A stretch of 11,690 bases of DNA, from assembly GCA_026770615.1 (NCBI GenBank), contig MU631458.1, forward strand, positions 144,436 through 156,125, given 5' to 3'. This document shows, in pieces, positions 1 to 7,964 of the stretch. This DNA is from Pavlovales sp. CCMP2436 (lineage: Eukaryota; Haptophyta; Pavlovophyceae; Pavlovales). Within the stretch, counting starts at the first letter, position 1. Every line of letters begins with the position of its first letter. Under the pieces are notes generated by a model, which was not told the DNA's origin, searched no databases, and was given only the letters and a program-made list of their open reading frames with translations. A program made the position numbers and the translations under genes.

Positions 1-27
1 CCCCCCCATCCCCCCAAAACTACACAG

Positions 28-3000
28 GGTTGTCTTCGGCGGGCGCGCAGGTCGGGGCCGCCTCAACCTCGTCTCAGTCCTCGTCCTCCCGCGCGCAGGC
101 CACTCGGACGCGGGGAGTGCGAGTGCCGGCCCGCGCTGGTCAGACGCGCTCACCGCGAAGGACAGCGAGCGCGCGCGCGACGGGCGTGCATCGCACGCCA
201 TGGCGATGCTGGGCGGCAAAATCGTGGTGGTGGGTTTAAGATATTGAGATACATGATTAATGTATTATTATTATGATTATTAAGGTTGTTATTATTATTA
301 TGATTATTAATTATTAAGGTTGTTAATATTATTATTATTATTGGTGGTGGGTTTTTTAATGATAGTTCTTTTATCGTCCCCCGACTTGCAGCCCGAAGGC
401 GTACGGTGGGTGGGCCCTCAATGATACTAATATTCATGATAATATTAATGTAGTATTTCATTATTATTATTTATGAGGATTTTATTTTTATTATTAATTC
501 GTGGTTGTGGGTGGACTTTTGCCCTAGCTCCAAATGTACAGGATTCACATCCTGTGTGATGCCTATGTCTAACCTCCCTCGCCTTCCTAAATCCAAAGGC
601 TGCGCTCTAGATCCAGACAGCGTGGATGCTAGCCTAAGCACTCAAAATAGGTTTCACACCCTCCTCAATGCAATGCTTTTTTTTTCTTTTCTTTTTTGAG
701 CAGGTCGGTGGATACCTGGGAGGTGATCAGTACGTAGACTCCTCGGAGTTCATTTGTGTGGCAGACGTGGCGGACGTGCTCAGATCCGCGCGCCTCACGC
801 CCGAGCTCTCCGCGCCGCGCGCGCCGCGCGCGCCGCGCGCGCCGCGCGCCCCGTCCGAGGTGACGCGCTCGGAGGTGACACGCTCGGCCGCGGAGTTGGT
901 GGAGGCGGCGGCGGCTGAGGTAAAAATTATATATTCACTTCTTTTCTTTAGTGAGGCAGTCATTTACTAATAAGGCACACAATTCGCCGTCACGGAATGT
1001 TCGCCAGCTTGAATCCCTCTCAGTAATATATATAACAATTATATATTCTAGGTGCTCGCCTCGCGCGCGGCGAGCTCGGCGCGCAGGCCGCTCGCGCAGA
1101 ACGCCCCGGCGGCGGGCCAGAAGCAACCGCCGCCCTCAGCCATCGCGGGCGCGGCCGCCAAGCGGCAGCGCCCTGCGCCGGCCGACGAGGGGCGCACCCC
1201 CGGCGGCCCTGTCGCGGGGGGCAGCGCGCGGCCCGCCGACGACCGGCCCAGCCGCAGGCAGCCGCCCACCGCTGCCCCGTCGCCCTGCCTCAACCCGAGC
1301 GCGCCCGCGCGCGCCGCGCAGTTGCAGGCGGCCTCGCGCCGGGCCAGCGGCGCGGCGCTACCGCAGGCGGAGGGAGTGGCGCCGCTCGACGGCTGGCGCT
1401 CCGAGGCGCAGCACGCGGCCGACGAGGCGGAGGCGGACGACGCGCCGAGCACGCAGCAGCCCGCCTCGCAGCCGCGCGCGCAGCCCTGGGCGGCGGCCGT
1501 GCTGGCGGCAGCGGCAATCGAATCGGCGGCGTCCGCCGCCGCGCTCGCCGCGTCTAACGCTGCGCTCGTGGGGTCGCGCCTGGCGCGCGACGTGCTGGGC
1601 GCCGAGCTGGCGACACTGCGTGTCGAGCTCGAGAACGCGGTCACCGACCGCGCGGCGCTGACGGTCCGCGTGGCAGAGGAGCGCTCGGAGGCCGTCCGGC
1701 TGGCGGGCCAGGCGCACCGAGCGGACGAGGCCGTGCGTCTCGCGCGCGCCGAGCGCGACAGCGCGGACAGCGCGCGCGCGCGCCTCGCCGAGCTGCAGCG
1801 CGCGGCGGGGATGCGCGCCTCGGCGCTGAGCGACGAGCTGGAGTCGGCGCGCGCGCAGCTGCACAGCCTCGGCGCCGAGATCGGCATGCACCAGGTGCGC
1901 GCGTGCGCTGTTTTTGTCTTTATTTTTGTTTTCGTTACAGAGTCTCTAACGATAATAATAATTATTATTCTTATTATTATTATATTATATTATACTTATA
2001 ATTATAACAATTATTATTATACTTATAATACTTATGTTATTTATCTAAGAATTATCATTATTATCATTATTATCATTGTTCTTGTTCTTGTTATTATCAT
2101 TAGTTTGTTGTTATTATTGTTATGACTAGTGCGCGCGCGCGTGCAGGCGGCGGCAGGATTTTGAGTTAAAATCAGATCCACAACAACTTTATTATCAGCG
2201 CGACAGCACCTTCCAAAGCAATAAATATCGCATAATTTTTATTGGCTAGCTGATCTGGACCGATGGCGGATCGAGGTACGAGAGGCTCATTTTCGTGCAC
2301 TCCTCTGGTCGCAAAATGTAGCCATCTCCATGCGTATAGGGATTCTCCTCGTCTGGGATCGGTTTCACGGCGAGTTTTCTGCACGGACTCCTCCGGGTTC
2401 GCCTGGATCATCCAACCGCCCAGCGTGGACCCGTCGTACTCGCAGGTCGCCTTGAGCCGAACGAGCCCGGGTTCTGCTCGAGAACCTGGGGACGCGGACG
2501 GGTCATACGCCGGGTGTCGAGCAGTCCCCGAGAGCGGGTCGGCGACTGGCCGCGGAGCGTCCGTCTGGGTCGAACGCGAGGCCCGCACCGTCGCGGTGGA
2601 GGGCACCACGCTCGTGAACTGCGGCGCACCCGTCCACGAGAAGGCCGAGTGTCCGGCGGGCGCCCAGTGCCCACCGCCGGACCAGCTGAATGGCGAGTGG
2701 CCGGGCGGGACGCGCCCCGGGGCCCACCGCGCGAGTTCGCCGGGCGGCTCTCCGCGCGCCCTCGGACTGCCTTGGCCCGCGCACGGCTCCCCGCGCTCTC
2801 GCCGGCTACCCTGCCCCGCGCACGGCTCTCCGCGCTCTCGTTGGCTGTCTTGCCCCGCGTGTGCCTCTCGTTGGCTGCCTTGCCCGATTGCCATCCTCCT
2901 CCTCGTCCAGACCGCGCGCAGTTCCGCGCTCCAGCGCAGCGTCAGCGGTAACGGGGTTGTCGTGGCTGTAGCAGAACGCCACCCGAGCCCTCACCTTGAC

Positions 3001-3637
3001 CCCCAAACCCCGCCTGCGCGCAGACGTCGCTACTTACCGAGCAGCGTGCGCGCAAGGGCGCCCTCGAGCGCGCTGTGGCCGCCGAGGCGAGCCTGCTCGA
3101 GTCGCGCGAGGCATTACGCGCGGCGCAGCTGCACGTCGCCTCACTCGAGGTGCGCGCCCCTCTGCGAGGCGCGGAGGCGCGCTCTCTCCGCCCACGCGTG
3201 CATCCCAATCCTCCCCACCCCCACCCCCTCCCCCCCTTCCCGCGCGCCCCCGCCTTTTGCCGCAGGAGCGCCTCACCAACTCGCAGGCGCAGCTCGCGAG
3301 CGCGCTGGACGACGGCATGCGTGGGGCCCGCGCGACGGAGGACGCGGAGAGGCGCGCGGGGGAGCTGCAGGCCAGGTTCGGCGAGGTCCAGTCGCAGCTC
3401 CAGTCGGCGCGCGCGGAGAACAGCAAGCTGGCCGCCTTGCGGCAGGAGGTCGAGCGCACGTGCGCGGAGCAGCGCCTGCGCGGCGACCACGCCGAGGCGG
3501 AGGTGCGCCGGATCAGCGGCAAGGCGACGCGAATGGCAGACGCGCTCGCGCAGCTTGCGAATGTGGCGCAGCGGGCAGTCGAGTCTGAGCTTCAGGCCAC
3601 CGAGCACCTACCCAGTGCCCCCACCCACGAGACCTGA
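28..3637 (+). CDS. kelch-repeat / coiled-coil protein, 5' partial, five exons
   Basis: Exons that splice in frame: 28-229, 704-919, 1052-1894, 3024-3149 and 3266-3637 (TGA at 3635-3637), about 585 visible residues. Introns are GT-AG and the last four junctions are phase 0. Exon 1 starts after a C-rich tract ending in CAG and encodes FGG, then RASHAMAMLGGKIVV; splicing continues as VGGYLGG, which together is a classic kelch blade (R..H, then GKI.V.GG). Exon 2 adds APR and SEVTR repeats. Exon 3 begins with a Pro/Ala/Arg-rich linker. From about 1557 it becomes heptad-like, rich in Ala, Glu, Arg and Leu, and this coiled coil runs through exons 4 and 5 to about 3590. Kelch plus coiled coil is the architecture of fungal Tea1-like polarity and cytoskeletal proteins, so a scaffold role is an inference. 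No in-frame TAR codon occurs. An additional small exon inside intron 1895-3023 cannot be excluded. Confidence 0.75.
263..345. repeat. ATT/TTA low-complexity tract in the first visible kelch-gene intron
   Basis: The intron 230-703 is filled with imperfect TTA/ATT repeats here and again at about 455-500, and ends in a T-rich tract and CAG at 701-703. The contrast with the GC-rich exons on either side supports the exon-intron calls. Confidence 0.7.
364..425 (+). pseudogene. fragment of a mobile-element-like gene tail inside a kelch-gene intron
   Basis: A stretch of about 40 nt (364-406) is nearly identical, in inverted orientation, to 7598-7638. Read on the plus strand it encodes F-x-V-P, then DLQPEGVR, followed by a short tail and TGA. 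One extra C in the run at 378-382, compared with the other copy, breaks the frame. The minus-strand copy at 7591-7641 encodes the same peptide and also ends at TGA. I infer an inserted, broken end of the same gene family. Confidence 0.5.
812..886 (+). repeat. in-frame coding minisatellites (APR x4, SEVTR x2)
   Basis: A 9-bp unit, GCGCCGCGC, occurs four times at 812-847 and encodes Ala-Pro-Arg. It is followed by two 15-bp units at 857-886 encoding Ser-Glu-Val-Thr-Arg with slight shading. Both unit lengths are multiples of three, so copy changes would keep the kelch protein in frame. They sit between the kelch blade and the linker. Confidence 0.75.
1953..2125. repeat. TTA/ATT-rich low-complexity intron sequence
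   Basis: Dense imperfect TTA, ATT and CTT trinucleotide repeats follow the donor at 1895. They end in a GC-alternating run and CAG at about 2146, which looks like a 3' splice site, but the phase-0 reading after it meets TGA within six codons. The simplest model leaves it unused and runs the intron to 3023. Confidence 0.6.
2172..2894 (-). CDS. hypothetical antisense ORF nested in a kelch-gene intron
   Basis: An ATG-started frame of 240 codons ends in TGA inside the 1,129-nt intron 1895-3023, opposite to the host gene. I do not recognise the product. The N-terminal third is a 13-residue tandem repeat (core RERGEPCAGQGS), followed by two GHS-x-FSW motifs. The C-terminal 100 residues have mixed, non-repetitive composition (for example CEYDGSTLGGWMIQ and YAWRWLHFATRG) and end in a hydrophobic stretch. 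GC content differs along it, with an AT-rich 3' end at 2160-2250. The intron is much longer than its neighbours, so the block may be an inserted element. The frame could instead be a long chance ORF in GC-rich DNA. Its start is uncertain: the frame is open further upstream to about 2990. Confidence 0.4.
   Translation of the reverse strand: MAIGQGSQREAHAGQDSQRERGEPCAGQGSRRERGEPCAGQGSPRARGEPPGELARWAPGRVPPGHSPFSWSGGGHWAPAGHSAFSWTGAPQFTSVVPSTATVRASRSTQTDAPRPVADPLSGTARHPAYDPSASPGSRAEPGLVRLKATCEYDGSTLGGWMIQANPEESVQKTRRETDPRRGESLYAWRWLHFATRGVHENEPLVPRSAIGPDQLANKNYAIFIALEGAVALIIKLLWI
2764..2890. repeat. 39-bp minisatellite
   Basis: A CCCGCGCACGGCT core recurs with exact 39-bp spacing (2776 and 2815), followed by a shortened third copy with CTCTCGTTGGCTG. 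The unit is a multiple of three and, read on the minus strand, gives the 13-residue repeat of the nested ORF. Confidence 0.65.
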
Positions 3638-3777
3638 ACATGTGATCCCGGCCTGCGTTCCCGCGGGCGTGCGCACGCGATTCAGGCAGTCTATATTATT
3701 ATAACCTAAGCTTGTTTCGTGAGCCTCCTAACTGAGACTTGTACGAATATCGAACTTAGGCTGCTCTACCTTTGCGG

Positions 3778-3801
3778 ACCCTAACCCTAACCCTAACCCT
3801 A
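3778..3801 (-). repeat. interstitial telomeric repeat (TTAGGG-type)
   Basis: The plus strand reads ACCC followed by three TAACCC units and TA, nearly four perfect units of the vertebrate/fungal/many-protist telomere motif. It lies about 140 nt after the kelch-gene stop in otherwise non-repetitive, AT-richer DNA. It may be a scar of break repair or chromosome fusion, or an element junction. Confidence 0.85.
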
Positions 3802-4050
3802 TTTTATGATTATATTTTTTATTCGTGTTGGGCTATATTAAGCCAGCCACGCGTGCCCTAGGTTGTATATGACTGGGCCCTATTGTTTCAGCCGGCGGGA
3901 ACGCCAGGAAGGCCGCCATAAGTAGTGCCCACTTGGGTCGAAATCCGAATTAGTGGCGCGATTCCGCACTGGGGAGGGGAAAAGTGGTGCCCGGGACAAA
4001 GAAGTAGACATTGGTCCCCCCTGTGCGCTAAGTGTCGATAGCTGATGTCA

Positions 4051-4056
4051 AATAAA
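4051..4056 (+). promoter_or_regulatory. AATAAA polyadenylation-like signal
   Basis: AATAAA lies 414 nt after the kelch-gene stop. It could serve that gene, but the long distance and the telomeric repeat and inverted repeat in between make this uncertain. Confidence 0.2.
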
Positions 4057-4198
4057 GCCCTCCTCGACGGTCGAAGCCCACCTCGTGTGCCTCTCAGGTG
4101 CCTCTAGGGTCAACAACATACTAAAGGTAACTAACATTTCCGATTTTCAGCGTTCGGAAGCGGAAAGAAAGTCATGGTTCCCGAAGGAGTACAGCGGA

Positions 4199-4253
4199 GT
4201 TAGTGACAGATTCGCAAATGGGGCGCCGCCCCATTCATGAATCTGCAGCTAAC
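4199..4253. repeat. 55-nt hairpin at the centre of the inverted repeat
   Basis: GTTAG, CAGATTC and ATGGGGC on the left are matched by their reverse complements on the right, with short mismatched bubbles between. The GAGTTAG arm extends a few bases further on both sides. Confidence 0.65.
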
Positions 4254-4447
4254 TCTTCTGCACCCCAGCTAGTTCGTGAGTTGCTCCAGAGGATAATCAC
4301 CGGACTTTTTTTGAAATTCCCCCCGGACTCGCCACTACTTCGGATTTCGACCCACTTAGAGTACCCAACCCAAAAGCCAGGGAGGGTACATACCCGCATT
4401 TCCCCAGCCAATTCCCAATTCTCAATCTTCGTGCCTGATATGACTCT

Positions 4448-4861
4448 TTGTGTCCACCCGATCCGATCCCCACGCACAGAGACACCTCATCCATACCGTA
4501 TCTGCCGTCATGTCATAACGCCGGTCGGCCGACGACAGAAGTTACAGAAGGTCAGGAGCAGATACCCCTCTGTGCAGGCAGCTGGCGGCAGGCTGTCTGC
4601 GCGCGCTCTGCACATCCGGGACTCGGGAGCGGCCCGCCTAGCGCTGCTCGCGTCGCTCTTGCACGCCCTAGGACTAGTAGAGGAGGCATGTGCATGTTGC
4701 ATCGTCTGGGATCACCAATGGACTCGCTTGCTCGCGCATTGTCGGGCGGCCCCGCGTTGCGCAGCGACTCCAGCGCTTTGTTTTCGGCTTTCTCATCATC
4801 CACCACTTCTACCAACTCCCCACTTCGGCGTAACGCGTAGGAGCCTGCGTCGGAGCGCTGA
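4448..4861 (+). CDS. possible exon, unrecognised
   Basis: A frame of 130 codons ends at TAG 4838-4840 and, if TAG is sense, runs seven codons further to TGA at 4859-4861. Its C-terminal part has ordinary composition (SSALFSAFSSSTTST). A competing frame (4203-4877) overlaps it and also looks protein-like around 4560-4770, and I cannot choose between them. No domain is recognised. It may be non-coding DNA between the inverted repeat and the 55-nt repeats. Confidence 0.2.
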
Positions 4862-4916
4862 GATCAGCCTGACTTGAACTTGACACGTATCGCCAGCCCG
4901 AACCCCCCTACATTAA

Positions 4917-4925
4917 TATATAAAG
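4917..4925 (+). promoter_or_regulatory. TATA-like box (TATATAAAG)
   Basis: A strong TATA match sits immediately before the first 55-nt direct repeat. No clear gene starts just downstream, so its use is unknown. Confidence 0.3.
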
Positions 4926-4979
4926 CGGCTCGGCATGGTTCAACAGGTGTTGTTCACTCACTGACTTGGTCGACGTCAG
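4925..4979 (+). repeat. 55-nt direct repeat, copy 1
   Basis: Matches 5246-5300 at 49 of 55 positions without gaps. Both begin GCGGCTC and end CTTGGTCGACGTCAG. TATATAAA stands just upstream of this copy, CATATATTA upstream of the other. Confidence 0.75.
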
Positions 4980-5117
4980 ACGTTAGTCCTGGTAGCAGGG
5001 ATGGTGGTGGTAGAGGTGAGGTTGGTGGTGAACTCGTAGCAATTGCCGCAGGTTCCCCCCCCCTCCCCCCCCCGACACACACAACGCTCACGTCCATTTA
5101 GGTGCGTGTGCCCTGTC

Positions 5118-5250
5118 CGCCGCGGCCGCCGCGGCCGCCGCGGCCATCGCTGTAAAATTACATGTATGTATGTACCAGTAAGTATGTATGTATGTGTATA
5201 CATAATGATAATGATGATAATAATGATAATAATATACATATATTAGCGGC
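5118..5250. repeat. GC-rich 9-bp repeat followed by GTAT/ATA microsatellites
   Basis: About three copies of CCGCGGCCG (5118-5147) are followed by GTAT repeats (to about 5200) and ATGATA/ATA repeats (to about 5245). They fill the space between the two 55-nt repeats. No gene is supported at 4862-5547. Confidence 0.65.
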
Positions 5251-5300
5251 TCAGCATGGATCAACCGGTGTTTTTCAGTCACTGGCTTGGTCGACGTCAG
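5246..5300 (+). repeat. 55-nt direct repeat, copy 2
   Basis: Second copy, 321 nt after the first and 37 nt before the TATA-like box at 5337. The pair could be terminal repeats of a very short element, duplicated promoter DNA, or remnants of long terminal repeats. Confidence 0.75.
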
Positions 5301-5336
5301 GCTGATCCACGAACTCAGTCCGCCGGCCCTGCGCCC

Positions 5337-5343
5337 TATAAAT
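5337..5343 (+). promoter_or_regulatory. TATA-like box (TATAAAT) upstream of the ELK gene
   Basis: TATAAAT in a GC-rich setting, about 210 nt before the proposed ATG at 5548. This is a plausible core promoter for the downstream gene and gives a leader of roughly 180 nt. An ATG at 5382 opens another TGA-only frame to 5824, which I consider less likely. Confidence 0.35.
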
Positions 5344-5459
5344 GTGCCGCGCGCGCCTTCTGAGCCTGTTTTGCATAGGCAATGTCCATGCTACGGGCTT
5401 GGAAGGGGGGGTCCCAATCTCTGTGGGCGGCCAAGGTTCACGTTGATGGGATAGGGGGG

Positions 5460-5520
5460 TACCCCAACATAGAATTTTCACCGATCGGTAGTGTAAGGAG
5501 ATACCCCAACATAGAATTTT
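5460..5520 (+). repeat. 19-nt exact direct repeat, 42-nt spacing
   Basis: TACCCCAACATAGAATTTT occurs at 5460-5478 and again at 5502-5520, in the presumed leader of the ELK gene. Confidence 0.8.
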
Positions 5521-5547
5521 AAAATTGCCCTACAGACGGCACCCCAA

Positions 5548-7061
5548 ATGGGAAGAAACCAAGGATACTAGAACAAGACACAAGGACAGTTAGCGTAGAA
5601 AAAGAGATGTATGAGACAGTGCAAGACTACTATGATCCCAAAAAATAGAGAAATGATGATACGAGCAGGCCTACGTCCACCAAGCCTGCTCCTCAAACCA
5701 CGATAAAACGACAACGGCACTCCCAAACCACAACAAGAACACACGCAATCCCCTGCGCCAAATGCACCTTCAACCCCATCCGAACGAAACACAAGTCACC
5801 TTACAAGAGAGGAAATATTTGAGATCGAACGAATCGGAGGACAGCATAAATGTCTAGGAGTAGGGCAAGCACACACTGATGGTATAACTCCCGCACGCTG
5901 TGCGGTTTCACTCGCGCCCGTTGCCAGTCACGCGAGGAGCTCCGTCCGGAGCTACAGCCTGGTCCTTACATCGAAATCTCACTAACAAACGGGAGGTAGA
6001 AACGCCAGGCACCCTTGACGGCCTGGGTCGCTGCACTACCGGGCGGCTACGGGCTCTGCAACACCGGCGAGTGGGTGGAGATCACCGCCCGCTTCTTCAG
6101 CGTCCAGAGTCCCATCTGCGCCGGCCTCGTCGCGCGCGGCGCGCGGCTCTTCGGCCACCTCATCGACGCGTTCGGAGACAACCTCGTCGCAGCCACGGGC
6201 GCAGGCGTCACCGGCGGCCACATCGCCAAGCTCTGGCACGACCCGATCCTCGCCCTCCTCGCGGAGTTCGCGAAGTCCGTGGGTGCGTTCGCGCGCGCCG
6301 AGGTTGGAGACATCTTTGGCTCGGTGCTCGCCGCCAACCCAGCGGCCTACCACCTCTACTACGGCGGAGTCGGCCGGCGACCCGGGCCGAAGGTCGACTT
6401 TTACGCCGAGTACGACCACTGGGGTGGGCGTGCAGTCCCGCGGCTATTCGAACTCAAGACCATTGCGTTCTGCCCTACTCGGTACAAGGACACCGACGGG
6501 CAGTACCCGCAGGGCGCGGTGGGCAGGCGCGCCGACGCGCTACCTGGCGAGCGCATCAAGGAACTCATCAAGCTCGACCGCGACTTCTTCCACACACCAG
6601 CCGGGCAGACTGGCCCGATGGAGGCCCGCGCGCTGACCTTCTGCCTCCCAGGCGGCGACCCGTTCACTGCTCTCGCAGTTGGCGCCTTTGGAGAGTTTTA
6701 GGTCGGCTTGGAAACGCTGGTCGCTGACTTCGCCAGCATGGGCGTGCGCGCACTGCGAGGGCGCACGGGAGCTCCCTCCGAACAGCTCGCACGCACCTCC
6801 CTCCTGTGGGAGATGCGGCAGGAGATCGGTATGTGCGCCTTGCGTGGACACGCTAAGGTCATCATAGCGCGCGCGCGTATGGAGAACATCGGTGGCGGCG
6901 GCGCGGCACACGGTGGCGCAGACGACGACGGCATCGAGGAGTGGGCTGAGGGCGTATACCACCAGCGACAAGAGACGCGGTCGTGGCATGAAGCCGCGTA
7001 GGACCGCCACCTGGGCGATCACTGGCTGAATTCGTCGGCCATACACATCAGATTCGCCTGA
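5548..7061 (+). CDS. ELK-motif, mobile-element-like protein; two exons, in-frame TAR codons
   Basis: Exons 5548-5859 and 5928-7061 join phase 0 across a 68-nt GT-AG intron, giving about 481 codons to TGA 7059-7061. The frame contains TAG at 5569, 5596, 5997, 6699 and 6999 and TAA at 5704, but no internal TGA. Residues flanking these codons look continuous, notably ISLTNGR/KRQAPLTAW around 5997 and VGAFGEF/VGLETLV around 6699. Residues 1-104 are basic then Pro/Gln/Thr/Ser-rich (IPKNREMM, TREEIFEIE). Residues 105-481 are ordered: Asp261 and Asp267 precede FELK (Glu279, Lys281), the spacing of a PD-(D/E)XK nuclease core, followed by a GAFGE motif. The overall pattern resembles proteins I associate with mobile elements of algae and protists; that is recollection, not a search. 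If TAR are true stops, this is a decayed copy or a readthrough gene. The last TAG (6999) could be a natural end. Confidence 0.6.
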
Positions 7062-7590
7062 CCGCTGCTGCCTGTCTTCCTATTAAGTAAGTCGTTGTCT
7101 AAAAAAAAGGAGCACGGGAGGCAAAACGGTGAAGAGACCACACGCAGAGCTAGAACAACAGCAACACATACAGAAGACAACCACGCAGAAAACAACACCG
7201 AAGGAGAGTCAGAAACAAACACTACCACGGAACCAAGACCTCAAAGGAGAAAACAACTTAAGTCCAAAAACCCATAACGCAAATAACAAACGGAAAAGTG
7301 AATCATCTCCAATGCCAGGCCGCCGCCTAGACAACGCGAGGCCGCACCCTTACTAAGACTAGGAATAGGATAGCCTACACACACCAAGTCATGTGCTAGG
7401 CTGTACCCGCATCTGTGGGTACAGCATAGCACGGTTCAGGCTATACGGAGGTTTTTTTGCGTGTATGTTTTGTTGTAATTATGCGCAGGATCGCGGCGGC
7501 GCGATGCAACGACGAGCAAGGATCGTGGCGGAGAGACGACGCGGGGAGTGAGATAGCACATGAGACGACCGATGCCCTGACCCTCCCATG
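7062..7590. other. T-poor A/C-rich stretch; no firm gene
   Basis: From about 7100 to 7290 the plus strand is strikingly poor in T and rich in CAA/ACA, like exon 1 of the gene upstream. One frame stays free of TGA from about 7057 to 7551 but holds several TAR codons, including three within five codons near 7355; a second frame is open from 7095 to 7277. GTAAGT, a strong donor-like sequence, is at 7087-7092. I cannot choose between a further exon, an untranslated region and a coding remnant. Confidence 0.35.
7394..7431. repeat. 15-bp-arm inverted repeat
   Basis: TGCTAGGCTGTACCC (7394-7408) pairs with GGGTACAGCATAGCA (7417-7431) with one mismatch and an 8-nt loop. It could form an RNA or cruciform hairpin downstream of the ELK gene. 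Confidence 0.7.
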
Positions 7591-7886
7591 TCATGCCCGT
7601 ACGCCTTCGGGCTGCAAGTCGGGGACGTTAAAGAACTTTTAATTTTTAAAACGGACAAGGGGGGGGGCTTTCAAAATGACGCGGGTACATATAACTGAAT
7701 GCAAACTGAATGGTAACCGGTTAGAATTTAAAAACGGGTCCGGGTCGTACTTGGGCTTGGAAACCTTAGGGGGCTTTTCGGCTACGAATAGGTCGGAAAG
7801 CAAGTGGCAAGGCTGCTGTTCTGTCCGCCGCACGGGTTGAGGGGCTACAGGGCGATGTGAGTGAGGGGCTGCGCCCCGCCTGTGAA
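7591..7886 (-). CDS. 3' exon of an unrecognised element-like gene, internal TAA, TGA end
   Basis: The minus-strand frame covers about 98 codons; a CAG acceptor-like site at 7889-7887 may start the exon. It contains EKPPKVSKPKYDPDP, meets TAA at 7641-7639, continues with FFNVPDLQPEGVRA and ends at TGA 7593-7591. Two parts recur elsewhere in the window: the PKVSKP-x-YDPDP block at 8391-8477 (same strand) and the DLQPEGVR tail at 364-425 (other strand). The tail beyond the TAA is therefore part of the ancestral protein. No family is recognised. The upstream part of the gene is unclear; frames at 7915-8300 on this strand are Pro/Arg/Ser-rich. Confidence 0.45.
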
Positions 7887-7908
7887 CTGCCCAAATTCGG
7901 CGCCGATA

Positions 7909-7964
7909 TCTCACTTTTCCCCAAAAGTGGTATCGGTCTCACATTTCCCCAAAATTGGTATTGG
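7909..7964. repeat. 28-nt tandem repeat, two copies
   Basis: 7909-7936 and 7937-7964 share the frame TCTCAC.TTTCCCCAAAA.TGGTAT.GG with four mismatches. The first copy contains the small palindrome CACTTTT-CCCC-AAAAGTG. It probably lies in an intron of the minus-strand gene. Confidence 0.75.

Larger units (their letters stand above)
3934..4354. repeat. large imperfect inverted repeat (fold-back or MITE-like)
   Basis: Outer arms: 3934-3958 is the reverse complement of 4330-4354 with about one mismatch in 25 (core TCGAAATCCGAA). Moderately similar sequence continues inward (CACC..ACTTTT..CCCC). Inner arms: 4199-4225 and 4226-4253 form a hairpin centred on GGGGCGCCGCCCC. The left arm is about 160 nt longer than the right, so the structure has diverged by indels. 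There is no convincing gene across 3638-4447. I could not fix the element ends or a target-site duplication. Confidence 0.5.

Noticed and set aside
1048..1887. Long opposite-strand Ala/Arg/Ser-rich frames across the kelch gene exon 3
   Set aside because: They mirror the GC-rich coiled-coil exon, whose plus-strand frame joins four other exons in phase.
2263..3588. 441-codon plus-strand frame across the intron and exons 4-5
   Set aside because: It runs out of frame through two well-supported coiled-coil exons and is Arg/Pro-rich there, as expected for a GC-rich shadow frame.
4940..4960. tRNA B-box-like GGTTCAAC in the 55-nt repeat
   Set aside because: No A box, cloverleaf or acceptor stem can be folded around it.
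5118..5300. CRISPR-like array from clustered repeats
   Set aside because: The repeats are microsatellites and one diverged pair, without regular spacers, and the DNA is eukaryotic.
5382..5824. TGA-only frame from ATG 5382 with duplicated YPNIEF
   Set aside because: It looks protein-like, but the repeat is an exact DNA duplication that says nothing about the frame. It has no splice link downstream, while the 5548 frame joins the ELK exon in phase.
5900..6727. 275-codon Arg-rich frame overlapping the ELK gene
   Set aside because: Its composition (RRPRRARRAALRPPHRR) is typical of a shifted frame; the neighbouring frame has normal amino-acid usage and motifs.
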